This document shows, piece after piece, positions 43,796-52,261 of a stretch of DNA of 64,000 bases. The stretch is from Singulisphaera sp. GP187 (GTDB taxonomy: Bacteria > Planctomycetota > Planctomycetia > Gemmatales > Gemmataceae). Below the pieces are notes generated by a model. The model searched no databases. It was not told the DNA's origin and was given only the letters and a program-made list of their open reading frames with translations. A program made the translations under genes and the position numbers. Position 1 is the stretch's first letter. Each line of letters starts with the position of its first letter. The stretch lies in the NCBI GenBank assembly GCA_945905925.1, contig CAMDQN010000006.1:20192-84191 (forward strand). The letters are read 5' to 3'.

Positions 43796-46700
43796 GTGAG
43801 GAACGGCTGGAAGAACAGCGCCGCACCCCGGCCGGTGTCGCCCCGCTCGCCCGCGGCCCTGGCGAGTTCTGCCGCCGGCTCCGTCAGCAACTGCTGTGTC
43901 GGGCGTGGTGGTTTGGCCGGGGGTGCGGCCTCTGCGTTCGTCTTCCAGAGCTTGCCCAGTAGCTCGAACATGTCCGGGTCGTGCTTCTTCAGTTCCTCGC
44001 GGGTGAAGGGAAAAAAGTCGTTCCGTGTGAAGTACGCCTCCGTCGTCTCGGCGAAGTACTCCATTCGGCTCGTCATGGCGTAGGCTTTTTCAACGGTGTT
44101 CGCCTTGCCGTTGCCGAAGTGACGTTCGACCTTGTCGTACTTACCCGACTCTTTCGCCCGCGTGTAGGCGGCCAGGATCGCCTCGTTGTCGAAGCCCTTG
44201 GGCAACACGCGGTCGTGATAGGCGTGTGCCAACTCGTGCAACGCGAAGTTCGGCATCCGATTGGTTTCGGCCTGGAAGATACGGATGTTCGTGAACTCGA
44301 CGCTCCGGACCATCGCCGGGTCGCGGCCGTTGGCGCGGAGCCAACCGGCACCCGAATGGTACTCGGCCACCGGACGGATGCCGGGGTACTCGGGGTTGAA
44401 GTACAGCGGCACTTTCTGAAGCTCCGCGACGGCCGCTTTCGGCACGACGCGCGTGATTTCTTCCAGTTGCTTGTCCAAAAGTTCGATCGCCTTCGCCGTC
44501 AGTTGCGGCTCGGTGACGAGCAGTTCGCGGCTGACGTGCAGGGTCCAACCGCGGAGCGCGCGCGTCTCGTGAACAGTTTCCGGGGCCGGCGCGTGCGGGG
44601 CTTGAAGGTTGTCCCGCAAGTAGCGCGTGATTGTTTCCCACAAGTGTCGCTCGGTGTTCGCTCCTTCCCGCACGGCGTGCGACCGATTGGGATACGGGAG
44701 TACCGTGAAATGCTTCCCCTTCGCGATGAGTTCATCGACGAGCCGCTCGGTCGCCTGGTAATGGCAGTTGTCGTCCCCCGTGCCGTGAATGAGCAACAGG
44801 TTGCCGCGGAGTTTGCGCGCGTGCGTGAGCGGCGAACCGTCGCGGTAGCCCTTCACGTTGTCGGTCGGCAGCCCCATGTAGCGCTCTTGGTAGATCGTGT
44901 CGTAGAGCCGCTGGTCCGCCACCGGTGCGATGGCAATCGCCGTGCGGTACAGGTCCGGGTAACGGAAAATGGCGTTGAGGCTCATGCTGCCGCCGCCGCT
45001 CCAGCCCCAGCTGCCGACGCGCGTCGGATCGACGAACGGCCAGCGCTTGAGAAGCTCGCGCACCGCACTGGCTTGCTCCTGCGAAGCGAGGACGCCGATT
45101 TGCCGATGGACACATTTCCGCCACTCGCGACCGCGCGGCACGTTCGTCCCGCGGTTGTCCACGCTCGCCACGACGTAGCCTTGTTGCGCCAGCATCCAGT
45201 GCCACAGGCCGCGCGCCCCGGGCCAGGCGTCTCGAACGGTCTGGCCGTGCGGCTCGCCGTAGACGTGCATGACCAGCGGCAACTTTGCGGCGGCGTTGAC
45301 CCCCGCGGGCTTCATGCGCCACCCATCGAGCGACACGCCTTTTTCGATGGGCACCTGAAAGAACTCGATGTCCGGTCGTTTCAGGACCGCGATCTTCTCG
45401 CGCAGTTTCGGGTTGTCGGTCAGCGTGCGAACAACCGAGTGATCGCCCAACTTGACCAACGCGACGACCGGCGGCGTGGTAAAGTTCGACCAGGTGTGAA
45501 CCGCCCACTTCGCATCGGGTGAGAGGTCGTACTTGTGCCAACCGGCTTGTTTCGCGGGTGAAAGCTGTTCGGTTCCGGCGCCGTCCAGCTTCACCCGGAA
45601 CAGGTACCGCTGCGTCGCGTTCTTCGGCGAAGCCGAGTAATACAGCCGGCCGGTCGCGGGGTCGACGGCCTCGACCTCGATGATGTCGAACTCGCCCTTC
45701 GTGATCGGCACCAACGGCGAGCCATCGACGTTCGCTCGATATGCATGACGCCAACCCGACCGTTCGCTAATCCAGAGGAAGCTCTTCCCGCCGTCCAGCC
45801 AACGCACGGGGTTATCGTTCTCCAGCCACGCGGCATCCTTCTCCGTCATCACCTCGCGAGTCTCGCCGCTTTTCGGATCGGCCAAGTAGACCCGGAGTTC
45901 CGTTTGCAACCGGTTGAACTGCTGCACGAGAACCCGCGCGCCGTCCGGGGTCCACTCCGCGTGCGGCAGGTAATGTTCGCGGGGGTCGCCGGGAAGTTTG
46001 AGCCAGCGCACGTCTCCGCCACCGGCGGGAATCACGCCCAGCCGGGTGGCCGAGTTCTTGTCGCCGACTTTCGGGTAGGCGAACGACGTGATGCGCGGCG
46101 AGTTGCTTTCGACGTTGTTGACCAGATGGAACTCCGCGACGCCGCTCGCGTCGAACTGCCAGAACAGGACGTGGCGCCCGTCGGGACTCCAGCGGAAACA
46201 ATCCCGCAGATCCAGTTCCTCCTCGTTGACCCAATCGCCCGTGCCGTTGATGAGCGTCTTCGAGCCGTCGGCCGTCAGTCGCGTGATTTCGAGGGTGCGC
46301 ACGTCTTGAGCGTAGAGATTGTTTTCGCGCACGAAGGCAACTCGCGACCCGTCCGGCGACAGTTTGGCGAACATCAGCGTGGACTCGGCCGCGTTCCCGC
46401 CGAGTTTCTTGAGTTCGCGTGAGGCCACCTCGAGCACCCAGTAATCACCGCGGGTGTTGCGACGCCAGACCCTCTTGCTGTTGGTGTAAATCAGCACCCG
46501 CGACTCGTCGGCTGAGAACTCAAACGCCTCGATCGCGAGTGGCTCCTTCGCACCCTTCGGCACGAACGCCGAAGCCGGGACGAGGGTTTCCTTCTTACCC
46601 GTCGCGGGATCGTTTCGGACGAGGTCTCGCCCTTTTCCGTCCTGGGTCTTGTCGAGTGTGAAGTACGCCGAGGACCGCTTGCTCCAGTGCGACTGCGGGA

Positions 46701-46857
46701 TCGCTTCGGTTTCAAACTCTCTTGCACCAAACAGCCGGTCGATGGTGAGGAGCGATTCGGTCGCGGGCGGACCGTCGGCGAACACCGGGCCGCTGGTGCA
46801 GGCCAACACCAACAGCGCGCCGAGAGGCCCAACGTTCCCGTTCTTGGATTGCATCAT
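43747..46857 (-). CDS. S9 peptidase fused to a zinc metallopeptidase domain, 3' end chimeric
   Basis: A protein of 1,036 residues. After a signal peptide comes a DPP-IV-type beta-propeller (to about 430), then an S9 catalytic domain with GWSGGG, Asp in HGTGDDN and His in NRSHA. Residues about 720-965 form a second, zincin-type peptidase with HELAH at 874-878 and a downstream YFAE (Glu937) as candidate third ligand, reminiscent of lethal-factor/PPEP-like folds. The next segment, ending RGAALFFQPFLT, looks like the start of a cytochrome-c domain whose CxxCH should follow. Instead the frame enters sulfatase remnant DNA and stops after 14 odd residues. Both peptidase domains look intact. Confidence 0.85.
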   Translation of the reverse strand: MMQSKNGNVGPLGALLVLACTSGPVFADGPPATESLLTIDRLFGAREFETEAIPQSHWSKRSSAYFTLDKTQDGKGRDLVRNDPATGKKETLVPASAFVPKGAKEPLAIEAFEFSADESRVLIYTNSKRVWRRNTRGDYWVLEVASRELKKLGGNAAESTLMFAKLSPDGSRVAFVRENNLYAQDVRTLEITRLTADGSKTLINGTGDWVNEEELDLRDCFRWSPDGRHVLFWQFDASGVAEFHLVNNVESNSPRITSFAYPKVGDKNSATRLGVIPAGGGDVRWLKLPGDPREHYLPHAEWTPDGARVLVQQFNRLQTELRVYLADPKSGETREVMTEKDAAWLENDNPVRWLDGGKSFLWISERSGWRHAYRANVDGSPLVPITKGEFDIIEVEAVDPATGRLYYSASPKNATQRYLFRVKLDGAGTEQLSPAKQAGWHKYDLSPDAKWAVHTWSNFTTPPVVALVKLGDHSVVRTLTDNPKLREKIAVLKRPDIEFFQVPIEKGVSLDGWRMKPAGVNAAAKLPLVMHVYGEPHGQTVRDAWPGARGLWHWMLAQQGYVVASVDNRGTNVPRGREWRKCVHRQIGVLASQEQASAVRELLKRWPFVDPTRVGSWGWSGGGSMSLNAIFRYPDLYRTAIAIAPVADQRLYDTIYQERYMGLPTDNVKGYRDGSPLTHARKLRGNLLLIHGTGDDNCHYQATERLVDELIAKGKHFTVLPYPNRSHAVREGANTERHLWETITRYLRDNLQAPHAPAPETVHETRALRGWTLHVSRELLVTEPQLTAKAIELLDKQLEEITRVVPKAAVAELQKVPLYFNPEYPGIRPVAEYHSGAGWLRANGRDPAMVRSVEFTNIRIFQAETNRMPNFALHELAHAYHDRVLPKGFDNEAILAAYTRAKESGKYDKVERHFGNGKANTVEKAYAMTSRMEYFAETTEAYFTRNDFFPFTREELKKHDPDMFELLGKLWKTNAEAAPPAKPPRPTQQLLTEPAAELARAAGERGDTGRGAALFFQPFLTWTRSARRRGSGNSST

Positions 46858-46891
46858 GGCGTCTCTGTTCTCTCGAAAAGTTCCGCGTCGT

Positions 46892-47995
46892 TCAGACGAT
46901 TTCCAGCACGCGTGGACCGATCGCATCGAGACGGGCGCTGATCCCCAAGCCCGGTGCGGTCGAAGCTTGCATGTAGCCGTTCCGGCGCTGCGGGGCGCCG
47001 TCGGCCGTGCTTACGGTGACGTAACTGTTGAAGTCGGTACTGGTGAACCGGAACTCCTCCGGCGTGCTGTGCGCCAGATGCGCGATCGCCGCCGTCGTGA
47101 TGTCGCCGCCCCAACTGTCCTCGAGCGTCATGGCGATCCCCATCGAAACGCACAGATCGCGCACCTGTTTCGTTCTGGTGAGGCCGCCGAGTTTACTGAT
47201 CTTCAAGTTGACGACGTCCATGGCCAGATCGGCCTTTGCCCGCAGCAGCATGTCGATCCCGTCGACGTTCTCATCGAGCACGAACGGGTGGTCCGTGTGC
47301 CTGCGCACGGAAAGGCATTCCTCGTAGGTCAGGCAGGGCTGTTCGATGTAGACGTCGAGGTCGCGCACGGCACGCACGACGCGCATTGCCTCGTGCTGAG
47401 TCCATCCGGTGTTAGCGTCGGCAACGAGGCGGTCGGTGGGTTGAAGAATCTCCCGGACCTGGCGGATGCGTTCGATGTCTTGGTCGGGATCGCCACCGAC
47501 CTTCAGTTGGAAGCGCGTGTAGCCCTCCGCACGATAGCCGGCGACCTTGGAAGCCATCTGCTCCGGCGACTCCTGCGAGATGGCTCGGTACAGCCGGATG
47601 CTCTCACCGAACCGCCCGCCCATCAGCACACACACGGGCAGGCCGGTCGCCTGACCGAGAATATCCCAGCAGGCGATGTCGATCCCGCTCTTGGCGTAGG
47701 GGTGGCCCTTCAGCGCCGCGTCCATGCGGTGATTGAGCTTGAGCAGTTCCCGGGGGTCGAGGCCGATCAAATGGGGTGCCAGTTCACGGACGCCGGCCCG
47801 TACCCCCTCGGCATAGGCGGGCAGGTAGAACGGCCCCAACGGACAGACCTCGCCGTAACCCACGAGTCCCGTGTCCGTTTCCACGCCGACGATGGTGCTG
47901 TCGAAGACGGTGACGGATTTCCCGCCGGACCATTTGTAGCTTCCCTCCCGCAGCGGCAACTCGACCCGGTGCGCGAAGATTCTGGCGATCCGCAT
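46892..47995 (-). CDS. Enolase-superfamily enzyme (mandelate racemase/muconate lactonizing type)
   Basis: A 367-residue protein: N-terminal capping domain (1-125), then the barrel with FQLKVGG (catalytic Lys), metal ligands in [13 protein letters not shown] and LDENVDG, and a C-terminal LEDSWGGD block. The best family-level match I know is the cis-3-hydroxyproline dehydratase/hydroxyproline-betaine epimerase group, but sugar-acid dehydratases share the fold. AGGAG lies 10 bases before the ATG at 47995. It has no signal peptide. In this setting, dehydration of an aldonic or uronic acid would complement the uronate-dehydrogenase-like gene. Confidence 0.88.
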   Translation of the reverse strand: MRIARIFAHRVELPLREGSYKWSGGKSVTVFDSTIVGVETDTGLVGYGEVCPLGPFYLPAYAEGVRAGVRELAPHLIGLDPRELLKLNHRMDAALKGHPYAKSGIDIACWDILGQATGLPVCVLMGGRFGESIRLYRAISQESPEQMASKVAGYRAEGYTRFQLKVGGDPDQDIERIRQVREILQPTDRLVADANTGWTQHEAMRVVRAVRDLDVYIEQPCLTYEECLSVRRHTDHPFVLDENVDGIDMLLRAKADLAMDVVNLKISKLGGLTRTKQVRDLCVSMGIAMTLEDSWGGDITTAAIAHLAHSTPEEFRFTSTDFNSYVTVSTADGAPQRRNGYMQASTAPGLGISARLDAIGPRVLEIV

Positions 47996-48170
47996 CGTGT
48001 AACAACTCCTGTGATCCACAACGATCTTCGACGGCTCTTACAACGCCACGCTCGAAATCGGTTCGGCGCATTTCTCCGCCAGCATTTTCACGAGTGCCGG
48101 TGAACGACGACATCTCCGAACGGAAGCCACAGCCGACCCGACGAAGTCGATCCGCGAACGGCTGTAGGTC

Positions 48171-49787
48171 CTACTCGTCCTTTTCGTCCTTACCCTTCGT
48201 GACCGGTTTCTTGACCGACGCGATGAACGCGTCCGTCTGCTTCTGCCACAGTGCGCTCAACTCCTTCACCTTCTCGGGCATTTTCGCGGCGAGGTTATGT
48301 TGCTCGGCGCGGTCGGACTTCAGGTCGTACAGCTCCCACGGACCTCCTGCAGCGGCGACGAGTTTCCAGTCCCCGACGCGGATCGCGCGGTGATCGTCGT
48401 GCAGCCACCAGAGGAAGTCGCGTGAGATCGTGACATCTTTTGCCAGCGCCGGTGCGAGGCTCTTGCCGGGAGCCGCCGGGATTCGCTCGCCTTTCCAGTC
48501 CTTCGGTTTTTCGACGCCGGCGAGGTCGAGCACCGTGGGAACGAAGTCGATGAAGTGGGCGGGCGTGTGGCGCAACTCGCCCCTGGCGGCGATGCCGGCG
48601 GGCCAGTGGGCGATGAACGGCGTGCTGATTCCGCCTTCGTGGCCCCACGTCTTGTGTCGCCGGAAGGGCGCGTTGCACACGCTCGCGAACCCCGGCCCGA
48701 GGCACAGGTACGACTTCTCGCTGCCCGGCTCCGCGGCCGGGTCGTGGCCCCCGTCGCGCACCATGATCTCGGCGCTCGCGCCGTTGTCGGATGCAAACAG
48801 GATGAGGGTGTTGTCGAAGGCGCCCATCTTCTTGAGTTGCGCGATCACCCGGCCGATCTCGCGGTCCATGCGGTCCACCATCGCGGCGTGGATCGCCATC
48901 TTCGTGGCCTGGAACCGGCGTTGCTCCTTGGTGAGGTCGCCCCACGGCGGCGTGCGGTCCACCTCCCCGGCGCCCAGCTTCTTCAGCGCGTCGGGGTACG
49001 GGTAGGGCGGCCCCAAGTCCCGCTCGACGGCCGAGAGCGTGGTGTTCGTGATGCCCAGCTTCTTCTGCCGGTCGAACCGGGCCTCGCGCATCTTGTCCCA
49101 GCCTTCGAGGTACTTGTCCCGGTACTTCGCGATGTCCTCCGGGAGCGCGTGCAGCGGGAAGTGCGGCGCGTGGAAGGCGATGTAGTGGAAGAACGGCGCC
49201 TTCGCGTGGTTCGCCGCGTGGTCCTTCAGGCACTCGATCGCGTGGTCCGCCGTCGCGACGGTGAGGTAATAGCCCTTTTCGTCCGCGGGCGGTTTCACGG
49301 GCACATCGTCGAGCGAACTGCCCCGGGCGGTGAAAAAGTTGCCCGGGCTGACGACGTTCAGCGAGCGGTCGAACCCGCCGGCGAGCACCTTGCCGTCGAT
49401 GTGCCACTTGCCGCTGTGGTAGCTGCGGTAGCCGGCCGGCTTCAGGTAGTCGGGTAACAACCGCGCCCACGGTTGCCGCACGCCCCCGACCCCGCCGCCG
49501 GCCACGCCGGGCAACTTGTCGCGGTGGATCTGCTGCGGGTAGTAGCCGCTCAGCAGCGCGCCCCGCGACGGCCAGCACCGGGTCGAGTTGTAGAACTGCG
49601 TGAAGCGAAGCCCGTTCTTCGCCAGCGCATCGAGATTGGGCGTGGCGATCTCGCCGCCGTAGCAGCCGAGATCAGAGTACCCGAGGTCGTCGGCGAGGAT
49701 GAAGACGACGTTGGGCTTCGGCGCGGCGCCGACCGCCGGGCACAGGCCGAGCAGCAGAACGACCGCGGCGGTCAGTCGCGTCATCAT
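48171..49787 (-). CDS. Secreted sulfatase, CWPSR type
   Basis: A 538-residue sulfatase with a signal peptide (1-21), LADD at 31-34, active-site Cys71 in CWPSR, GKWHIDGK and FASDNGASAE. The insertion of about 80 residues between the Cys region and SDNG is longer than in its neighbours, and CWPSRGALLSG is typical of a separate arylsulfatase subgroup. The start overlaps the stop of the SASA-type esterase gene (ATGATGA), indicating coupling, so sulfate and acyl groups may be removed by one operon. Confidence 0.92.
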   Translation of the reverse strand: MMTRLTAAVVLLLGLCPAVGAAPKPNVVFILADDLGYSDLGCYGGEIATPNLDALAKNGLRFTQFYNSTRCWPSRGALLSGYYPQQIHRDKLPGVAGGGVGGVRQPWARLLPDYLKPAGYRSYHSGKWHIDGKVLAGGFDRSLNVVSPGNFFTARGSSLDDVPVKPPADEKGYYLTVATADHAIECLKDHAANHAKAPFFHYIAFHAPHFPLHALPEDIAKYRDKYLEGWDKMREARFDRQKKLGITNTTLSAVERDLGPPYPYPDALKKLGAGEVDRTPPWGDLTKEQRRFQATKMAIHAAMVDRMDREIGRVIAQLKKMGAFDNTLILFASDNGASAEIMVRDGGHDPAAEPGSEKSYLCLGPGFASVCNAPFRRHKTWGHEGGISTPFIAHWPAGIAARGELRHTPAHFIDFVPTVLDLAGVEKPKDWKGERIPAAPGKSLAPALAKDVTISRDFLWWLHDDHRAIRVGDWKLVAAAGGPWELYDLKSDRAEQHNLAAKMPEKVKELSALWQKQTDAFIASVKKPVTKGKDEKDE

Positions 49788-50866
49788 TTCTTGTTCTCCA
49801 TCAGCTCCGCCATCGCCCGGCCGAGGCGCAGGCCCGTTTCCATGTACGTCTCGGCGTTGTGGTTGTAGTGGTAGCCCTGGTTCGCGGGCGAGTCGGTCGC
49901 CTCGCGCCACAAGTCGCGCGTGTCCACCGACTTCACGTTGCCCTTGAAGTCGGGGTACTTCTTCGCGTCGCCGACGGCGAGCTGCGCCTCCGCGATCTGC
50001 TTCCCGAAGCTCTCGGTGCCGGGGTTCCCGCACCCGGTGGCGAGCACGAACTTCGCGCCCGGCGCGTCGAAGTCCTTGCGCAGTGACTTGATGAGCCGCA
50101 CGAGGTTCTCCTCGTACTTGGCCGCGTGCGCCGCGTTCTGGTCTTTGTGCCCCTGCCACCAGACGAACCCGGCCACCTCGTAGCCCTGATCCTTGTAATC
50201 GGGGAAATACTTCTTGAGGTTCTTGAGCACCGCCTTCGCGTGCGCGGTGTCCGCGTCGTACTGCCGCCCCGCGTACCAGCTCACCGACTTCGGCTCCTCG
50301 CCCTTCACCCACGACGGCGCGGTGTCCTTGTACCCCGCGTACATTTTGCCGTCGAACTCGTACCGCTCGCTGCCCGGCGGCAGTAAGTCCCACCCGAGGC
50401 TGCGGTTGCCGATGCACGCCTTCAGCACCAGCACCGGCTCGTCCAGCGCGTGGCCCATCACGTGGCCGAAGCCCAGTTCCGGGCCGAAGTTGCCCTTCAC
50501 CGTGAGCCAGTCGTTCTTCACGTCGCCGAACTTCTCCATGTCCTTGTAATCGACGCCGCGCTGGTCCATGACGTGAACGTCGCGCACGTCCTTGCGAACG
50601 GTCCACTTACCGGCGTCGTCCAGGAGGAAGCCGTACTTGCCCTTTTCCTTCACCATGTACTCAAGGGAGCCTTTGGTCTCCTTCGGCCCGACGCGCCCGA
50701 AGCCGAGCATGTTGGACTGACCGAGCAGAATGAACACCTTCACCTTTTTGGTGTGGTCGGCCGGTTTGCCGTCCGGCTTGGGCAGGGGCTTCGGAGCCTC
50801 CTGGGCGAGTGCGGTGCCGGTCACGGCGGTGACCGCGAGGAGGGTAAAGCAAATTAAGTAGCGCAC
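49784..50866 (-). CDS. SASA-domain (sialate O-acetylesterase-like) esterase
   Basis: A 360-residue protein from a GTG at 50866 with GAGG upstream; signal peptide 1-21. It opens with VFILLGQSNMLGFG, the Ser-containing block I of the SASA (DUF303) SGNH-like family, and has GFVWWQGHKDQNAA and the C-terminal GYHYNHNAETYMETG with the catalytic His region. Members remove O-acetyl groups from sugars, including acetyl-xylan. Its coupling to the sulfatase at 48171-49787 suggests that acetyl and sulfate groups occur on the same substrate. Confidence 0.86.
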   Translation of the reverse strand: MRYLICFTLLAVTAVTGTALAQEAPKPLPKPDGKPADHTKKVKVFILLGQSNMLGFGRVGPKETKGSLEYMVKEKGKYGFLLDDAGKWTVRKDVRDVHVMDQRGVDYKDMEKFGDVKNDWLTVKGNFGPELGFGHVMGHALDEPVLVLKACIGNRSLGWDLLPPGSERYEFDGKMYAGYKDTAPSWVKGEEPKSVSWYAGRQYDADTAHAKAVLKNLKKYFPDYKDQGYEVAGFVWWQGHKDQNAAHAAKYEENLVRLIKSLRKDFDAPGAKFVLATGCGNPGTESFGKQIAEAQLAVGDAKKYPDFKGNVKSVDTRDLWREATDSPANQGYHYNHNAETYMETGLRLGRAMAELMENKK

Positions 50867-50902
50867 GGTGGACCTCGGGTTCGGTGTTGGCGAAGACTGC
50901 TC

Positions 50903-52261
50903 TCAGCGGGTCAGTTCCGTCATCGCGCCGGTGCTGTCGGCGAACTTCTCGGTCGGCACGTCGGCGGCGTTCAGCATCGCGACGAACAGGTTCGCGAGCG
51001 GCACCTTCTTGTTGCCCTCGAAGGCGTGCAGTTTGCCGTGCCGGAACCCGAGCGCGCCGCCCCCCGCGAGCTGCAGCGGATAGTTCTTCCCGCTGTGGGA
51101 CGCGTGCGGGTGGGCCGACCCCCACAGCACGAGTGTGCGGTCGAGCATCGTGCCGTCGCCCTCGCGCGCGTCGCGCAGGCGCTTGAGGAAGTAGGCGTGC
51201 TGCTCGGCGCGCCAGCGGTCCCAATGGCCGGACTCGATCGGCCGCTTGTGGGCGAGATCGTGGGTCGCCCCCTTGTACCCGAGCGCGGCGGTGGCGTAGT
51301 TCCAGGTCGCGCTGTCATGGGAGTACTCGCTCTCCAGCATGAGCGTCGCGAAGCGGGTCGAATCAGTCTGGAACGCCAGAAAGATCATGTCGTACAGGCA
51401 GCGGATGTATTCCTTCGGGTCCGTCTGGGGCACCGCGAGGTTCAGGGCTGTTGAATCGACCTTCGGCAGCGGCTTCTGGGTCCACTGGTTCGTGCGTTCC
51501 ACCCGCTTCTCGATCGCGCGGACGGATTCGAGGTACTCGTCCATCGTCGCGCGGTCCTCGCGGCCCAGGCGGGCCTGGAAGTCGCGGCTGTTCTCCCCGA
51601 GGAGGTCGAGGATGCTCGCCTCGCGCTTCAGGCGCGCCCGCACGGCCTCGACCGACTCCCCCTCGTAGGGGGTAAAGAGGCGGCTGAAGATCTCCTTCGG
51701 CTTGTGCAGGGCCGGGATCGGGCGGCCCGGCCCGCGGTGCGAGAGCGTCTTCGACATCCCGTACGAGCCGGTGCCGCCCTCGGTGCCCAGCACCAGCGAG
51801 GCGTAGCGCGTCAGGTGCCCGTGCTTGTTGGCCGCGACCTGGTCGATGGAGATGTTGTTCTGCTTCTCCGTGTTGGTCATGTCGGCACCGGTGGCGAACA
51901 CGTCGCCCGAACTGTGCCCGCCCATCGTCCAACCGCCGGCGTGGTCGAGGCCCCGCAGGTAGCTGACGTGCTCCTTGAGGTCGGCGAACGGCTCGCTGGA
52001 CTTGTTGAAGGTGAGCGGGCCGGGATCCTTGCACGGCCACCAGCTCCAGTCATCGTGCGGCTTCGCGACCTTGTCGGGGACGCCGTTGTTGGCTCCGGGC
52101 ATGTAGGCCCCGTAAGCGAAGTAGCTCACCACCATGCGCTTCGGCAGAGCGGCGGCACCCGGCGCCGCGCGACCCATCGCCTGGAGCACCGGCAGCGACA
52201 GCGCGACGCCGCCGCCTCGCAGCAGCGCGCGCCGGTCCAAAATCCACGGTTTCGCAGTCAC
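50903..52261 (-). CDS. DUF1552 secreted protein (Tat signal), first copy
   Basis: A 452-residue protein starting at the GTG that overlaps the stop of the DUF1592-type gene (GTGA). The N-terminus has an arginine pair and a small hydrophobic run (DRRALLRGGGVALSLPV), a likely Tat signal. The DUF1552 body includes SYLRGLDHAGGWTMGGH and LMLESEYSHDSATWN. DUF1552 proteins nearly always accompany DUF1592/PSD-type cytochromes in planctomycetes; their biochemical role is unknown. They resemble DUF1501 proteins of the alkaline-phosphatase/sulfatase fold class. Confidence 0.9.
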   Translation of the reverse strand: MTAKPWILDRRALLRGGGVALSLPVLQAMGRAAPGAAALPKRMVVSYFAYGAYMPGANNGVPDKVAKPHDDWSWWPCKDPGPLTFNKSSEPFADLKEHVSYLRGLDHAGGWTMGGHSSGDVFATGADMTNTEKQNNISIDQVAANKHGHLTRYASLVLGTEGGTGSYGMSKTLSHRGPGRPIPALHKPKEIFSRLFTPYEGESVEAVRARLKREASILDLLGENSRDFQARLGREDRATMDEYLESVRAIEKRVERTNQWTQKPLPKVDSTALNLAVPQTDPKEYIRCLYDMIFLAFQTDSTRFATLMLESEYSHDSATWNYATAALGYKGATHDLAHKRPIESGHWDRWRAEQHAYFLKRLRDAREGDGTMLDRTLVLWGSAHPHASHSGKNYPLQLAGGGALGFRHGKLHAFEGNKKVPLANLFVAMLNAADVPTEKFADSTGAMTELTR

